Source: Nitrospirae bacterium RBG_13_39_12 (GTDB lineage Bacteria > Nitrospirota > Thermodesulfovibrionia > Thermodesulfovibrionales > SM23-35). Taken from it: 12,916 nucleotides of DNA. Both the position numbers and the translations under genes were made by a program. Below the pieces are notes generated by a model. The model ran no database searches, was not told the origin of the DNA, and was given only the letters and a program-made list of their open reading frames with translations. Where the stretch lies: NCBI GenBank assembly GCA_001805125.1, contig MHEF01000083.1:3332-16247 (forward strand), given 5' to 3'. Of this stretch, positions 1 through 6,740 are shown piece by piece (within the stretch, counting starts at the first letter, position 1; each line of letters opens with the position of its first letter).

Positions 1-230
1 ATTATACCTTATGCTGATAAATAGTAATAAAAACATGAAAATTGTATCGATTTCTGCTAAACTAAGATTGCTTCGTATACTCCCCTGATGTTGAAAGGTT
101 TCCGACTGTTCATTTGAATAAGGCTGATTACAATAGGATTTTTACAACGGGTTATGTAACTCAAGGAGCGGAGCTGTGCAAGGGGTATAGAACAATGAAA
201 CATCTAAACCTTTGAATAATGACTATTTCC

Positions 231-319
231 TGTCATTTCGACCGCAGAGAGAAATCCATGTCCCGAGCAGAGCGAGGGATCTTTAAGATTTCTCGTCGCT
301 ACCGCTTCTCGAAATGACA
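231..319. repeat. Palindromic MITE-like intergenic repeat
   Basis: The ends form a perfect 11-bp inverted repeat: TGTCATTTCGA at 231-241 and TCGAAATGACA at 309-319. A second pair lies inside it: GAGAAATC at 249-256 with GATTTCTC at 287-294. The 89-bp unit could therefore fold into a long interrupted hairpin. Non-coding repeats starting with TGTCATTTCGA and ending with its complement, with GAGAAATC-type inner blocks, are common dispersed elements in many bacterial genomes. I infer a MITE- or REP-like element. It is too short to encode a transposase, and I see no clear target-site duplication. Confidence 0.75.
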
Positions 320-384
320 AATTCAAAGATCTCGAAACATCGAAACCATTGAAAAACTAGATTTAGATACAGATTCCGCCGGAA

Positions 385-412
385 TGACGATATTACAGCC
401 TTTGTAACGTTT
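385..412 (+). repeat. Left copy of 28-bp inverted block
   Basis: This 28-bp segment matches the reverse complement of 12753-12780 at 25 of 28 positions; the three differences are all transitions. The preceding bases (about 373-384) read ATTCC-GCC-GGAAT across 373-385, resembling the outer arm of the palindrome at 12776-12851 in shortened form. It lies just upstream of the first gene, in the same gene-relative orientation as the right copy has to the last gene. It is probably a decayed or half-length member of the same repeat family together with its conserved flank. Confidence 0.6.
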
Positions 413-430
413 AAACCAGGTCTGATTGTT

Positions 431-458
431 TTGACAGATACAGGTAAAAAAATATTTT
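431..458 (+). promoter_or_regulatory. Possible sigma70-like promoter
   Basis: TTGACA at 431-436 is a perfect -35 hexamer. TATTTT at 453-458 matches four of six -10 positions, and the spacer is 16 bp. An AAGGAG ribosome-binding-like sequence follows at 472-477. The site overlaps the most plausible start codon (TTG 431) of the first gene, so promoter and start codon cannot both be used from the same transcript. In AT-rich DNA such matches arise by chance, so support is modest. Confidence 0.3.
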
Positions 459-1279
459 TAAAAGGAATAATAAGGAGAATAAAATTACTCAAAGTTTTAA
501 TAGACTCTATTAGTGCAAAATATCATTGCCCGGTATGTAATACCAGTATCAAACATTTTAACCCATTACCTGAATTCTATTCAGATAATCTTAAAAAATA
601 TGGTTACCGGTATAGGTTAGAGCAGGCGGAAACTCTTAATTATCTTGAGTATTCATGCCCCTTGTGCGGAGCAAGCGATCGCGACCGGTTGTATGCTTTA
701 TATATTAAGAGTTATCTAGCGAATGAAAAAAAGGATAGAGAAATCAAGATCATTGAGTTTGCCCCATCTGCTCCACTCTCTCATTTTATTCGAAAGCTGA
801 TTGCGCTTACAGGAGAAAATGCATCATACAGGACAGCAGATATGAACATGGATAGTGTTGATGACAAGGTTGATATTACGGATATGAGTCTTTATGACGA
901 TAACATGTTTGATTTCTTCATCTGTTCTCATATCTTGGAACATGTATCAGATGATAGAAAAGCTCTCCATGAACTATACCGTATTCTAAAACCTTGGGGA
1001 ATGGGAATTCTTATGGCCCCCATCGTTCTTGGCCTTACAGAGATCGATGAGGATCCATCCATAAAGGAGGAATCCGAGGGATGGAGACGCTTCGGACAGT
1101 ATGATCATGTTCGCATTTATTCAAAGGATGGATTCATGAAGAGGGCAAAAGAGGTCGGTTTCTCAATTCATCAATATGGGAAAGAACATTTTGGAGAGAA
1201 AATATTTACGCAAAGCGGGATATCAAAGCAAAGTATTTTGTATGTTGTTGAAAAAGTGATCCGGGCAGGTAATAAATGA
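431..1279 (+). CDS. Zinc-ribbon class I SAM methyltransferase
   Basis: A predicted cytoplasmic S-adenosylmethionine-dependent methyltransferase of 282 residues. Near the N terminus are two C-x2-C pairs (C33/C36 and C76/C79), the second followed by GASDRDRLY; they look like a split zinc ribbon. The Rossmann region has a degenerate glycine loop (IIEFAPSAPL, 107-116), then the acidic TADMN segment, the post-motif SHILEHV (166-172) and LKPWG (186-190). Later RRFGQYDHVRIY is typical of this polysaccharide-linked methyltransferase group. The substrate is unknown; sugar O-methylation or glycan capping is inferred from context. The start is unsure: TTG 431 is the first ATG/GTG/TTG in a frame open from 353, with CTG 422 as an alternative. 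No ATG, GTG or TTG occurs in frame between 431 and the first zinc pair. AAGGAG at 472-477 points to no standard in-frame start. Confidence 0.85.
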   Translation: MTDTGKKIFLKGIIRRIKLLKVLIDSISAKYHCPVCNTSIKHFNPLPEFYSDNLKKYGYRYRLEQAETLNYLEYSCPLCGASDRDRLYALYIKSYLANEKKDREIKIIEFAPSAPLSHFIRKLIALTGENASYRTADMNMDSVDDKVDITDMSLYDDNMFDFFICSHILEHVSDDRKALHELYRILKPWGMGILMAPIVLGLTEIDEDPSIKEESEGWRRFGQYDHVRIYSKDGFMKRAKEVGFSIHQYGKEHFGEKIFTQSGISKQSILYVVEKVIRAGNK

Positions 1280-1404
1280 AAAACCGGATAATTCATGAAA
1301 ACAATATGGATGACATAAACTGGTATTATTCAGGTCTCATTCACTTATCGGCAACAAAGCATATTATTAATACACCCAAATGGAACCAATTGAACAGACT
1401 GTAG
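1276..1404 (+). CDS. Possible small coupled ORF, 42 aa
   Basis: An ATG at 1276-1278 overlaps the TGA of the upstream methyltransferase (ATGA arrangement) and opens a 42-residue frame. It begins MKNRIIHENN and ends NQLNRL, with TAG at 1402-1404 inside the flippase gene's first codons. An AGG lies just upstream at 1268-1269 plus neighbours. The peptide is hydrophilic and matches nothing I recognise. It may be a translational bridge that keeps ribosomes moving across the otherwise 100-nt gap to the flippase, which lacks its own clear ribosome-binding site. It could equally be chance or the remnant of a lost gene. Confidence 0.2.
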   Translation: MKNRIIHENNMDDINWYYSGLIHLSATKHIINTPKWNQLNRL

Positions 1405-2873
1405 TGGACGTTCCTGAATCCCTTTCAAAAAAAGTTGTTCGAGGAGGATTATGGGTTTTTTCATTGCGCATATTAAACCGGGGTTTAGGTTTCATAAGGA
1501 CTATTATCCTTGCACGGTTGCTTGCACCAGGAGATTTTGGCCTCCTCGGTATCGCAATGCTTTCCATTTCTATACTTGAAACCTTTACTCAGACTGGATT
1601 TCAAGCCGCACTGATACAGAAGAGAGAAGATATAGAGTCCTATCTCGACACGGCCTGGACTGTTTCCGCCCTTAGAGGGCTCGCACTTTTTTTAATCCTG
1701 TTCCTATGTGCCCCAGTGATCGCAGGTTTTTTTAATTCTCCCCAGGCTGTTTTGATAATACGAGTAATAGCATTATCCACCCTGCTTAATGGATTAAGGA
1801 ATATCGGCATTGTTTTTTTCCAGAAAGAATTACAGTTTGACAGACAGTTTTTTTATGAATTTTCAGCCACTATAGCTGATCTTGGCGTAGGGATAATGTT
1901 AGCCATTATATTAAAAAATGTCTGGGCTCTTGTATGGGGCGGGCTTGCTGCAAATTTTGTCAGGCTTTTTATGTCCTATATTATCCATCCATACCGTCCC
2001 GGTATAAGGTTTGAAAAAGATAGATTTAAAGATATATTCGGTTTTGGAAAATGGGTATTCTTTTCAAGCATACTCATTTTTCTTCTTACTCATGGGGATG
2101 ATATTCTTGTAGGGAAGGTCCTTGGTGTGGCTGCCCTGGGCTTCTACCAGATGGCATATTTATTATCTAATATTCCTGCTACTGAAATAACGCATGTCAT
2201 TTCTCAGGTGACGTTTCCTGCCTACTCTAAAATACAGGATGATATACCTAAACTAGCGATGGCATATTTAAAAGTCCTGCGTCTAACTGCGCTTATTTCT
2301 TTCCTTTTTGCGGGTGGAATATTTATCCTTTGCCCGGAATTCACAAGAATCTTTTTAAGTGATAAATGGATGCCAATGGTTCCGGCTTTGCAGATTTTAT
2401 GCCTTTTCGGGATTACTAGATCCTTAGGAGCGACTATGGGTCCGATATTATACAGTACCGGCAACCCGAAAATACAGGCAATGCTGTCAAGTATTCAATT
2501 ATTAATAATGATTATTATCATTTATCCTTTAACAATGCGATGGGGAATTTCTGGTACCTCGATTGCAGTTGTTATTCCAAATATAATAGCCTTGATCTTG
2601 ATAACGATAAGGATAAAGGATCTACTCGGTTTAGAGTATAAAGATATTATGAGGAGTGTTATGATGCCGTGCATAGCCATGTTTTTCATGGTGCTGATTA
2701 TATTTATTTTGAAGACGATGTTTCCATTCCATATGAATATCTGGGTCTTTCTTATATTAGTAATCCTCTCTATTGGCATGTATAGTTTCATGATCTATCA
2801 AATGGATCGAAAAAATAATGAAATCAGGAATAATATTCGCGAGGTCTTTTTTCATATAAGTTTCAATATATAA
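1380..2873 (+). CDS. Wzx-type polysaccharide flippase
   Basis: A 497-residue polytopic inner-membrane protein of the oligosaccharide flippase family (MVF/PST superfamily), predicted to move undecaprenyl-linked oligosaccharide units to the periplasmic face. The N terminus carries the typical basic-aromatic entry VVRGGLWVFSLRILNRGLGF (about 18-37), followed by ARLLAPGDFGLLG (45-57), a hallmark of these proteins. Many hydrophobic helices follow, with a middle FGFGKWVFFSS segment and a hydrophobic C-terminal third; the length is normal. ATG 1380 is the first ATG after an in-frame TAA at 1368-1370, but has no clear Shine-Dalgarno sequence, so translation may depend on upstream coupling. The stop overlaps the next gene's start (TAATG, 1-nt overlap). 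Specificity cannot be read from sequence. It is the only exporter visible, so the glycan is probably made by a Wzx-dependent route. Confidence 0.92.
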   Translation: MEPIEQTVVDVPESLSKKVVRGGLWVFSLRILNRGLGFIRTIILARLLAPGDFGLLGIAMLSISILETFTQTGFQAALIQKREDIESYLDTAWTVSALRGLALFLILFLCAPVIAGFFNSPQAVLIIRVIALSTLLNGLRNIGIVFFQKELQFDRQFFYEFSATIADLGVGIMLAIILKNVWALVWGGLAANFVRLFMSYIIHPYRPGIRFEKDRFKDIFGFGKWVFFSSILIFLLTHGDDILVGKVLGVAALGFYQMAYLLSNIPATEITHVISQVTFPAYSKIQDDIPKLAMAYLKVLRLTALISFLFAGGIFILCPEFTRIFLSDKWMPMVPALQILCLFGITRSLGATMGPILYSTGNPKIQAMLSSIQLLIMIIIIYPLTMRWGISGTSIAVVIPNIIALILITIRIKDLLGLEYKDIMRSVMMPCIAMFFMVLIIFILKTMFPFHMNIWVFLILVILSIGMYSFMIYQMDRKNNEIRNNIREVFFHISFNI

Positions 2874-3541
2874 TGATAAGTGCTTTTAAAAGGATATCAG
2901 TCTTGATTGAATTAAATAACCAAAATTCATTTTTCGGGAGAATAAGAAAGCTTCGGAATCGCTGGGATAACTCTAACTTGATGAATTCTATGCGGCGATA
3001 CTTGAATCCCATGATAATAAGATTGAAATATGAACTTAAATTCCATGATCATTCGTTAATGAAATTGCATTTAGGATGCGGGAATAATCATAAAGACGGT
3101 TTTGTTAATATAGATTGGCGAAAGACAGGGGCTACGGATATTGTATGTGACATAAGGAAACTCCCCTATCCTAATAATTCAGTTATGCTGATTGAGACCT
3201 ATCATGCGATAGAGCACCTGCCTCGTCATGACTTTGAGAAGGCTTTAGAAGAATGGTACAGAATTCTTAAACCTGGAGGACAGCTTGTTATTGAGTGCCC
3301 GGATTTTGATGAGATCGTAAAGAATTACCTGAAAGGAGATGAGAAACAGTTAGACGGTATCTTTGGACTGCAGCGTTTTGAAGGAGATTATCATCTCTTT
3401 GGATATAATATAAAAAGACTTACTGATTTATTAAAAAAATGTGGATTTGCCGAGGTTCTAGAAAGGCCTCCTAAAGACTATCACAAAAAGGAATGGCCAT
3501 GTTTAAGGATTGAATGCCTTAAAGGTAATAGGAAAGGTTGA
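2873..3541 (+). CDS. SAM-dependent methyltransferase (COG4627-like)
   Basis: A 222-residue predicted class I methyltransferase. Residues 1-62 are a basic, poorly conserved-looking leader. The catalytic fold starts at MKLHLGCGNN (63-72) with motif I LHLGCG, then GFVNIDW (76-82) whose Asp81 should bind the SAM ribose, the post-motif AIEHL (112-116), and ILKPGGQLVIECPD (131-144). This LGCG/GFVNID arrangement is typical of predicted methyltransferases in polysaccharide loci. ATG 2873 overlaps the flippase stop by one base, supporting translational coupling; an internal ATG at 3059 (Met63) would give a core-only protein and is a less likely alternative. The target is unknown; an O-methylated sugar is the contextual inference. 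Confidence 0.88.
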   Translation: MISAFKRISVLIELNNQNSFFGRIRKLRNRWDNSNLMNSMRRYLNPMIIRLKYELKFHDHSLMKLHLGCGNNHKDGFVNIDWRKTGATDIVCDIRKLPYPNNSVMLIETYHAIEHLPRHDFEKALEEWYRILKPGGQLVIECPDFDEIVKNYLKGDEKQLDGIFGLQRFEGDYHLFGYNIKRLTDLLKKCGFAEVLERPPKDYHKKEWPCLRIECLKGNRKG

Positions 3542-3577
3542 TAGGAGATTATCGATAAGGGAGATTATAGAAAAATT

Positions 3578-4285
3578 ATGTTCACGGGCGAAAGGGTGAT
3601 TGAAGGTATAACGCCCGAACGCATATGGCTGGATCATGTCAGCAGGTATAGATTTGCGGCTAATTATGTCAAAAACAAAAAGGTATTGGATATTGCCTGC
3701 GGCAGCGGATATGGCTCAAAAATTTTAATAGAGAACGGCGCCATTAGTGTAACAGGGATGGACATTTCACAAGACACCATAGATTATGCAAAGAATAGAT
3801 ATGTCGCTGATGGACTGGATTTTATCCAAGGAGATATATTGCATGTTGGATTTCCCGATAATTTTTTTGATATAGTCATCTCTTTCGAAACAATAGAACA
3901 TCTCAAGAATTACAGAAAGGCAATTTTAGAAATCAGGAGGGTATTGAAGGAAGATGGCCTCTTAATTATATCTTCTCCCAACAGGAGATTAACCTCTCCA
4001 GGTAAGTCGATTAATGAACCACCCAATAACGAACATCATTTTATCGAATTTTCGAAAGAAGAATTTACTTCATTATTATCAGAATATTATGAAATTATGG
4101 GGCTCTACGGCCAAAGGCCAATAAATAAGGTATTTTTAATTCCATATTTAAAAAGGGTATTAAGAAAATACCTCCCTAGATTCTATAATCCGGAAGCTGG
4201 AACTTCTATGGTAATGAAACATATTTATTTAAATGAATATCGCTATTTAGTAGCACACTGTATTAGTCTAAAAAAGTCATTATGA
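3578..4285 (+). CDS. SAM methyltransferase with TGER N terminus
   Basis: A 235-residue class I SAM-dependent methyltransferase. It opens MFTGERVIEG; an N-terminal TGER motif is common in methyltransferases associated with, or fused to, glycosyltransferases. Motif I is intact, VLDIACGSGYG (36-46). Asp62 in TGMDIS should hold the SAM ribose, GDIL (85-88) is the adenine-side loop, FETIEHL (103-109) the post-motif, and SSPN (132-135) follows strand 5. NEHHFIEFSKEEF (151-163) is also typical of sugar or lipid methyltransferases of this type. AAGGGAG at 3557-3563 precedes ATG 3578 at a slightly long spacing. The stop overlaps the next gene by 4 nt (ATGA). Probable role: methylation of a glycan residue or lipid-linked precursor; the acceptor is unknown. 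Confidence 0.9.
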   Translation: MFTGERVIEGITPERIWLDHVSRYRFAANYVKNKKVLDIACGSGYGSKILIENGAISVTGMDISQDTIDYAKNRYVADGLDFIQGDILHVGFPDNFFDIVISFETIEHLKNYRKAILEIRRVLKEDGLLIISSPNRRLTSPGKSINEPPNNEHHFIEFSKEEFTSLLSEYYEIMGLYGQRPINKVFLIPYLKRVLRKYLPRFYNPEAGTSMVMKHIYLNEYRYLVAHCISLKKSL

Positions 4286-5448
4286 AAATATCAATACTGA
4301 CTCCCGATTTTTCTCATAATTGTTTTGGTAGGGCTTGGTTATTGGCAAAGCTCTTACAGCCAAATTTTGATATCGAAATAATAGGCCCGGCGTTCGGCAA
4401 TGGAATATGGAAACCTTTAAAAGATGAATGTGATTTCCAAATAAAAATAGTTAAGGGATTTCCTAACGGCCGATTCGAGATTAAAAAAATGCTAAAAATT
4501 ATCTCTGGTGACGTTATTTATGCTAGCAAACCTCGATCGGCAAGTTTTGGAGTTGGTTTAATAAAAAAGATAGTAACCCGAAAGCCTTTATTATTGGATA
4601 TAGATGACTGGGAATTGGGTTTTGGAAGAGAATTTTTTGATTCACTCGTATGGTATAAAAAGATAAACGATATCCTGCTATCACTTAAAAATTTTTCATC
4701 ACCTTATTATTCTTATTTATTGAGTAGACTAACTTTTCTTGCAGACAGGATAACAGTTTCAGGCAGTGTATTGAACAGGAGATACGGTGGCACAATTATT
4801 TGGCACGTAAGGGATTCAAATTATTTCATGCCTGAGAAATATAATAAAACTGATTTAAAGAGAAAATATCTGTCTAACATAGAAAGGGATTCATTCATAA
4901 TAGGTTTTATAGGTACACCCAGAGCTCATAAAGGTATAGAAGATCTTATCGACGCGATAACTATTTTAAATAGAGATGATGTTCTCTTAATGGTTGTGGG
5001 AAATGATGAAGATGATTATAGCAGAAGCCTGGTGGAACGAGTTAAACAGAAAAAAATTGCAGACAAAGTGGTTTTTATGGGTCTCCAGCCCTTTCAAAGG
5101 TTGCCGGAATTATTGTCATTAATGGACGTAATAGTAGTACCTCAAAGAAAAAGGAAAGCCTCGGAAGGGCAGGTGCCAGCGAAAATATTCGATGCAATGG
5201 TGATGGCGAAACCGATTATAGCAACTAATGTCTCTGAGATTCCTGAAATACTAGATGAATGTGGATTGATCGTATCTTCGGAAAATCCTGAACAGATAAG
5301 GAAGGCTATAGAACATGTGATGGAAAATTACCCGAAAGCTAAGGTAATGGGGGAAAAGGCACGTGATAGGTATATAAAGGAATTTAGTTGGCAAAAAGCG
5401 GAATATAGACTTATCAAGATACTCGATAGCCTAAATATAAATGAATAA
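4282..5448 (+). CDS. GT4-like glycosyltransferase, variant EX7E
   Basis: A 388-residue GT-B glycosyltransferase expected at the cytoplasmic membrane face, transferring a sugar from a nucleotide donor to a lipid-linked acceptor. The N-terminal domain begins MKISILTPDF and contains LLLDIDDWELG (103-113), seen in a subset of GT4-like enzymes. The C-terminal donor domain starts near IIGFIGTPRAHKG (206-218). The catalytic region reads ASEGQVPAKIFDAMVMAKPIIAT: Glu295 and Asp304 flank eight residues rather than the usual E-x7-E, so it belongs to the P-x-K-x-F-(E/D) style variants. Donor and linkage cannot be predicted. ATG 4282 overlaps the preceding stop by 4 nt, and the stop overlaps the next gene by 8 nt, indicating operon-style translation. 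Confidence 0.88.
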   Translation: MKISILTPDFSHNCFGRAWLLAKLLQPNFDIEIIGPAFGNGIWKPLKDECDFQIKIVKGFPNGRFEIKKMLKIISGDVIYASKPRSASFGVGLIKKIVTRKPLLLDIDDWELGFGREFFDSLVWYKKINDILLSLKNFSSPYYSYLLSRLTFLADRITVSGSVLNRRYGGTIIWHVRDSNYFMPEKYNKTDLKRKYLSNIERDSFIIGFIGTPRAHKGIEDLIDAITILNRDDVLLMVVGNDEDDYSRSLVERVKQKKIADKVVFMGLQPFQRLPELLSLMDVIVVPQRKRKASEGQVPAKIFDAMVMAKPIIATNVSEIPEILDECGLIVSSENPEQIRKAIEHVMENYPKAKVMGEKARDRYIKEFSWQKAEYRLIKILDSLNINE

Positions 5449-6736
5449 TAAAAATAACGATATCGGCAGGATATTGATAATAAGTATTATGCCACATGGG
5501 CCTGCATATGATTTTTCTCCAAATGAATCCCCACCTTTTTATTGGGAAAATTCTATAGGAAATAAAGTAGGATTTTGGCCTCGAGAATGGCTTCATTACA
5601 TAGGTGAAGCGGTACTGAAGGAAACCGATAGATATAGCTGGGAGGTCTGGCAACCGGATTATCGAGCTGATAAAATTTATTCCAAAACCCTGCAAACAGG
5701 GGTTGTGCATCGATTATTTCCTTCTGAAGAAAATCTTTATAGACATGGATGGAAACCTCAAACAGGATTTCTTTCCCATTCAATTCTTTCTAGATTAAAG
5801 GATATACAGGGAGAGCCCATGATATTATTGTTATACGGCACCTATGGATTCCATGTGCCCTTTTATCACGTAATATTGGAGCAGTTCGGTCCTTATAAAA
5901 AGTTCCCGATCTTTTATAGGAGTGGAGGGATGTTTAGGTCTCCTTTGAGTCAACTTTTTAGCCTACATAGACCTCTCACATATCTTAACCTTATAATTCA
6001 ACATTTTTATATTAAGAGGCTTTTACGATATGTCGATATTATTTCTGAGCAGTCTGAAATGGCATTAAAGGAAGTTAGGGAAATTTATTCGGGTCGAGTT
6101 GAAAAGCTCACAATGGGGTGTGATTTCGATTTTTGGATCCCGGTGGAATCGGATGAAATCAAGTCAGCGATAAGGAAAAAACTAGATATCCCCTATTTTA
6201 AGAAGGTTTTTTTTGCTTCGGGCAATTTTCAGCCGCGGAAGCAGCTCGATCGCCTTATAGAGGTGTTCCTGAAAATAAGGGATCGCGATGATTTTTTTCT
6301 CATCATTGCTGGACATGGAGATAGATCTAACACGGAAAAGCTTAATACTCTTATCTCCCCGCTTGTTGAAAAGAAGCAAGCTCTCATACATCCTTATGTT
6401 ACGGGAGAGGACCTGCGAAGACTTTACTGGTTATCAGATATTTATGTTTCAGTCGCCACTGATGAAGGGGGGCCGGTTTCAGTTATGAAGGCAATAGCCT
6501 GCGGTCTGCCTATTCTCTCGACTCCTGTCGGTGAGACGGCGGACCGTATGAAGAATAATAATGTGGGCAGGTTTATACCGATAAAGAGATATACTGAGTG
6601 GCAGAAGGCGATAATTGAAATTCTAGAATATGGTCCTCCTAAGCCAATGGGAATAGATTTGGCTAGAAGCGTATATCATTGGCCTAACGTCGCTGATCGG
6701 TTTATAAAAATTTTTGATGACCTATTAAAAATATAG
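5441..6736 (+). CDS. Divergent GT4-like glycosyltransferase
   Basis: A 431-residue GT-B protein. The N-terminal half is unusual, with aromatic-rich blocks FYWEN (33-37), VGFWPREWLHYIG (43-55) and WEVWQPDYRADKIYS (67-81). The C-terminal half is recognisably GT4: FASGNFQPRKQLDRLI (258-273), IIAGHGD (288-294), LRRLYWLSDIYVSVATDEGG (325-344), and CGLPILSTPVGETAD (354-368). In the motif EGGPVSVMK the first Glu is present (Glu342), but Lys350 stands where the second Glu of E-x7-E normally is. The fold and remaining motifs argue for a real transferase, with altered nucleotide handling or weak activity possible. ATG 5441 lies 8 nt inside the upstream gene with no clear ribosome-binding site, so translation is probably coupled. 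Donor and acceptor are unknown. Confidence 0.83.
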   Translation: MNNKNNDIGRILIISIMPHGPAYDFSPNESPPFYWENSIGNKVGFWPREWLHYIGEAVLKETDRYSWEVWQPDYRADKIYSKTLQTGVVHRLFPSEENLYRHGWKPQTGFLSHSILSRLKDIQGEPMILLLYGTYGFHVPFYHVILEQFGPYKKFPIFYRSGGMFRSPLSQLFSLHRPLTYLNLIIQHFYIKRLLRYVDIISEQSEMALKEVREIYSGRVEKLTMGCDFDFWIPVESDEIKSAIRKKLDIPYFKKVFFASGNFQPRKQLDRLIEVFLKIRDRDDFFLIIAGHGDRSNTEKLNTLISPLVEKKQALIHPYVTGEDLRRLYWLSDIYVSVATDEGGPVSVMKAIACGLPILSTPVGETADRMKNNNVGRFIPIKRYTEWQKAIIEILEYGPPKPMGIDLARSVYHWPNVADRFIKIFDDLLKI

Positions 6737-6740
6737 TTAA

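Larger units (their letters stand above)
1..430. other. Gene-free left flank with repeats
   Basis: No convincing coding region was found in either strand of this stretch; the short open frames lack family features and ribosome-binding sites. It holds an 89-bp palindromic repeat (231-319) and, just before the first gene, a short repeat remnant (about 371-412) matching the far end of the window. Positions 1-230 are AT-rich, and I recognise nothing in them: no tRNA, no obvious terminator and no transposase fragment. The stretch looks like an accessory intergenic region marking the left edge of the glycan locus. Confidence 0.6.

Noticed and set aside
231..319. CRISPR repeat or array
   Set aside because: There is one palindromic unit only, with no regularly spaced copies or spacers and no cas genes.
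283..492. 69-residue minus-strand frame across the left flank
   Set aside because: It runs through the palindromic repeat and the start of the methyltransferase gene, with no family signal or ribosome-binding site.
2522..2791. 89-residue minus-strand frame inside the flippase gene
   Set aside because: It is the antisense shadow of AT-rich membrane-helix codons; the flippase reading is strong through this stretch.
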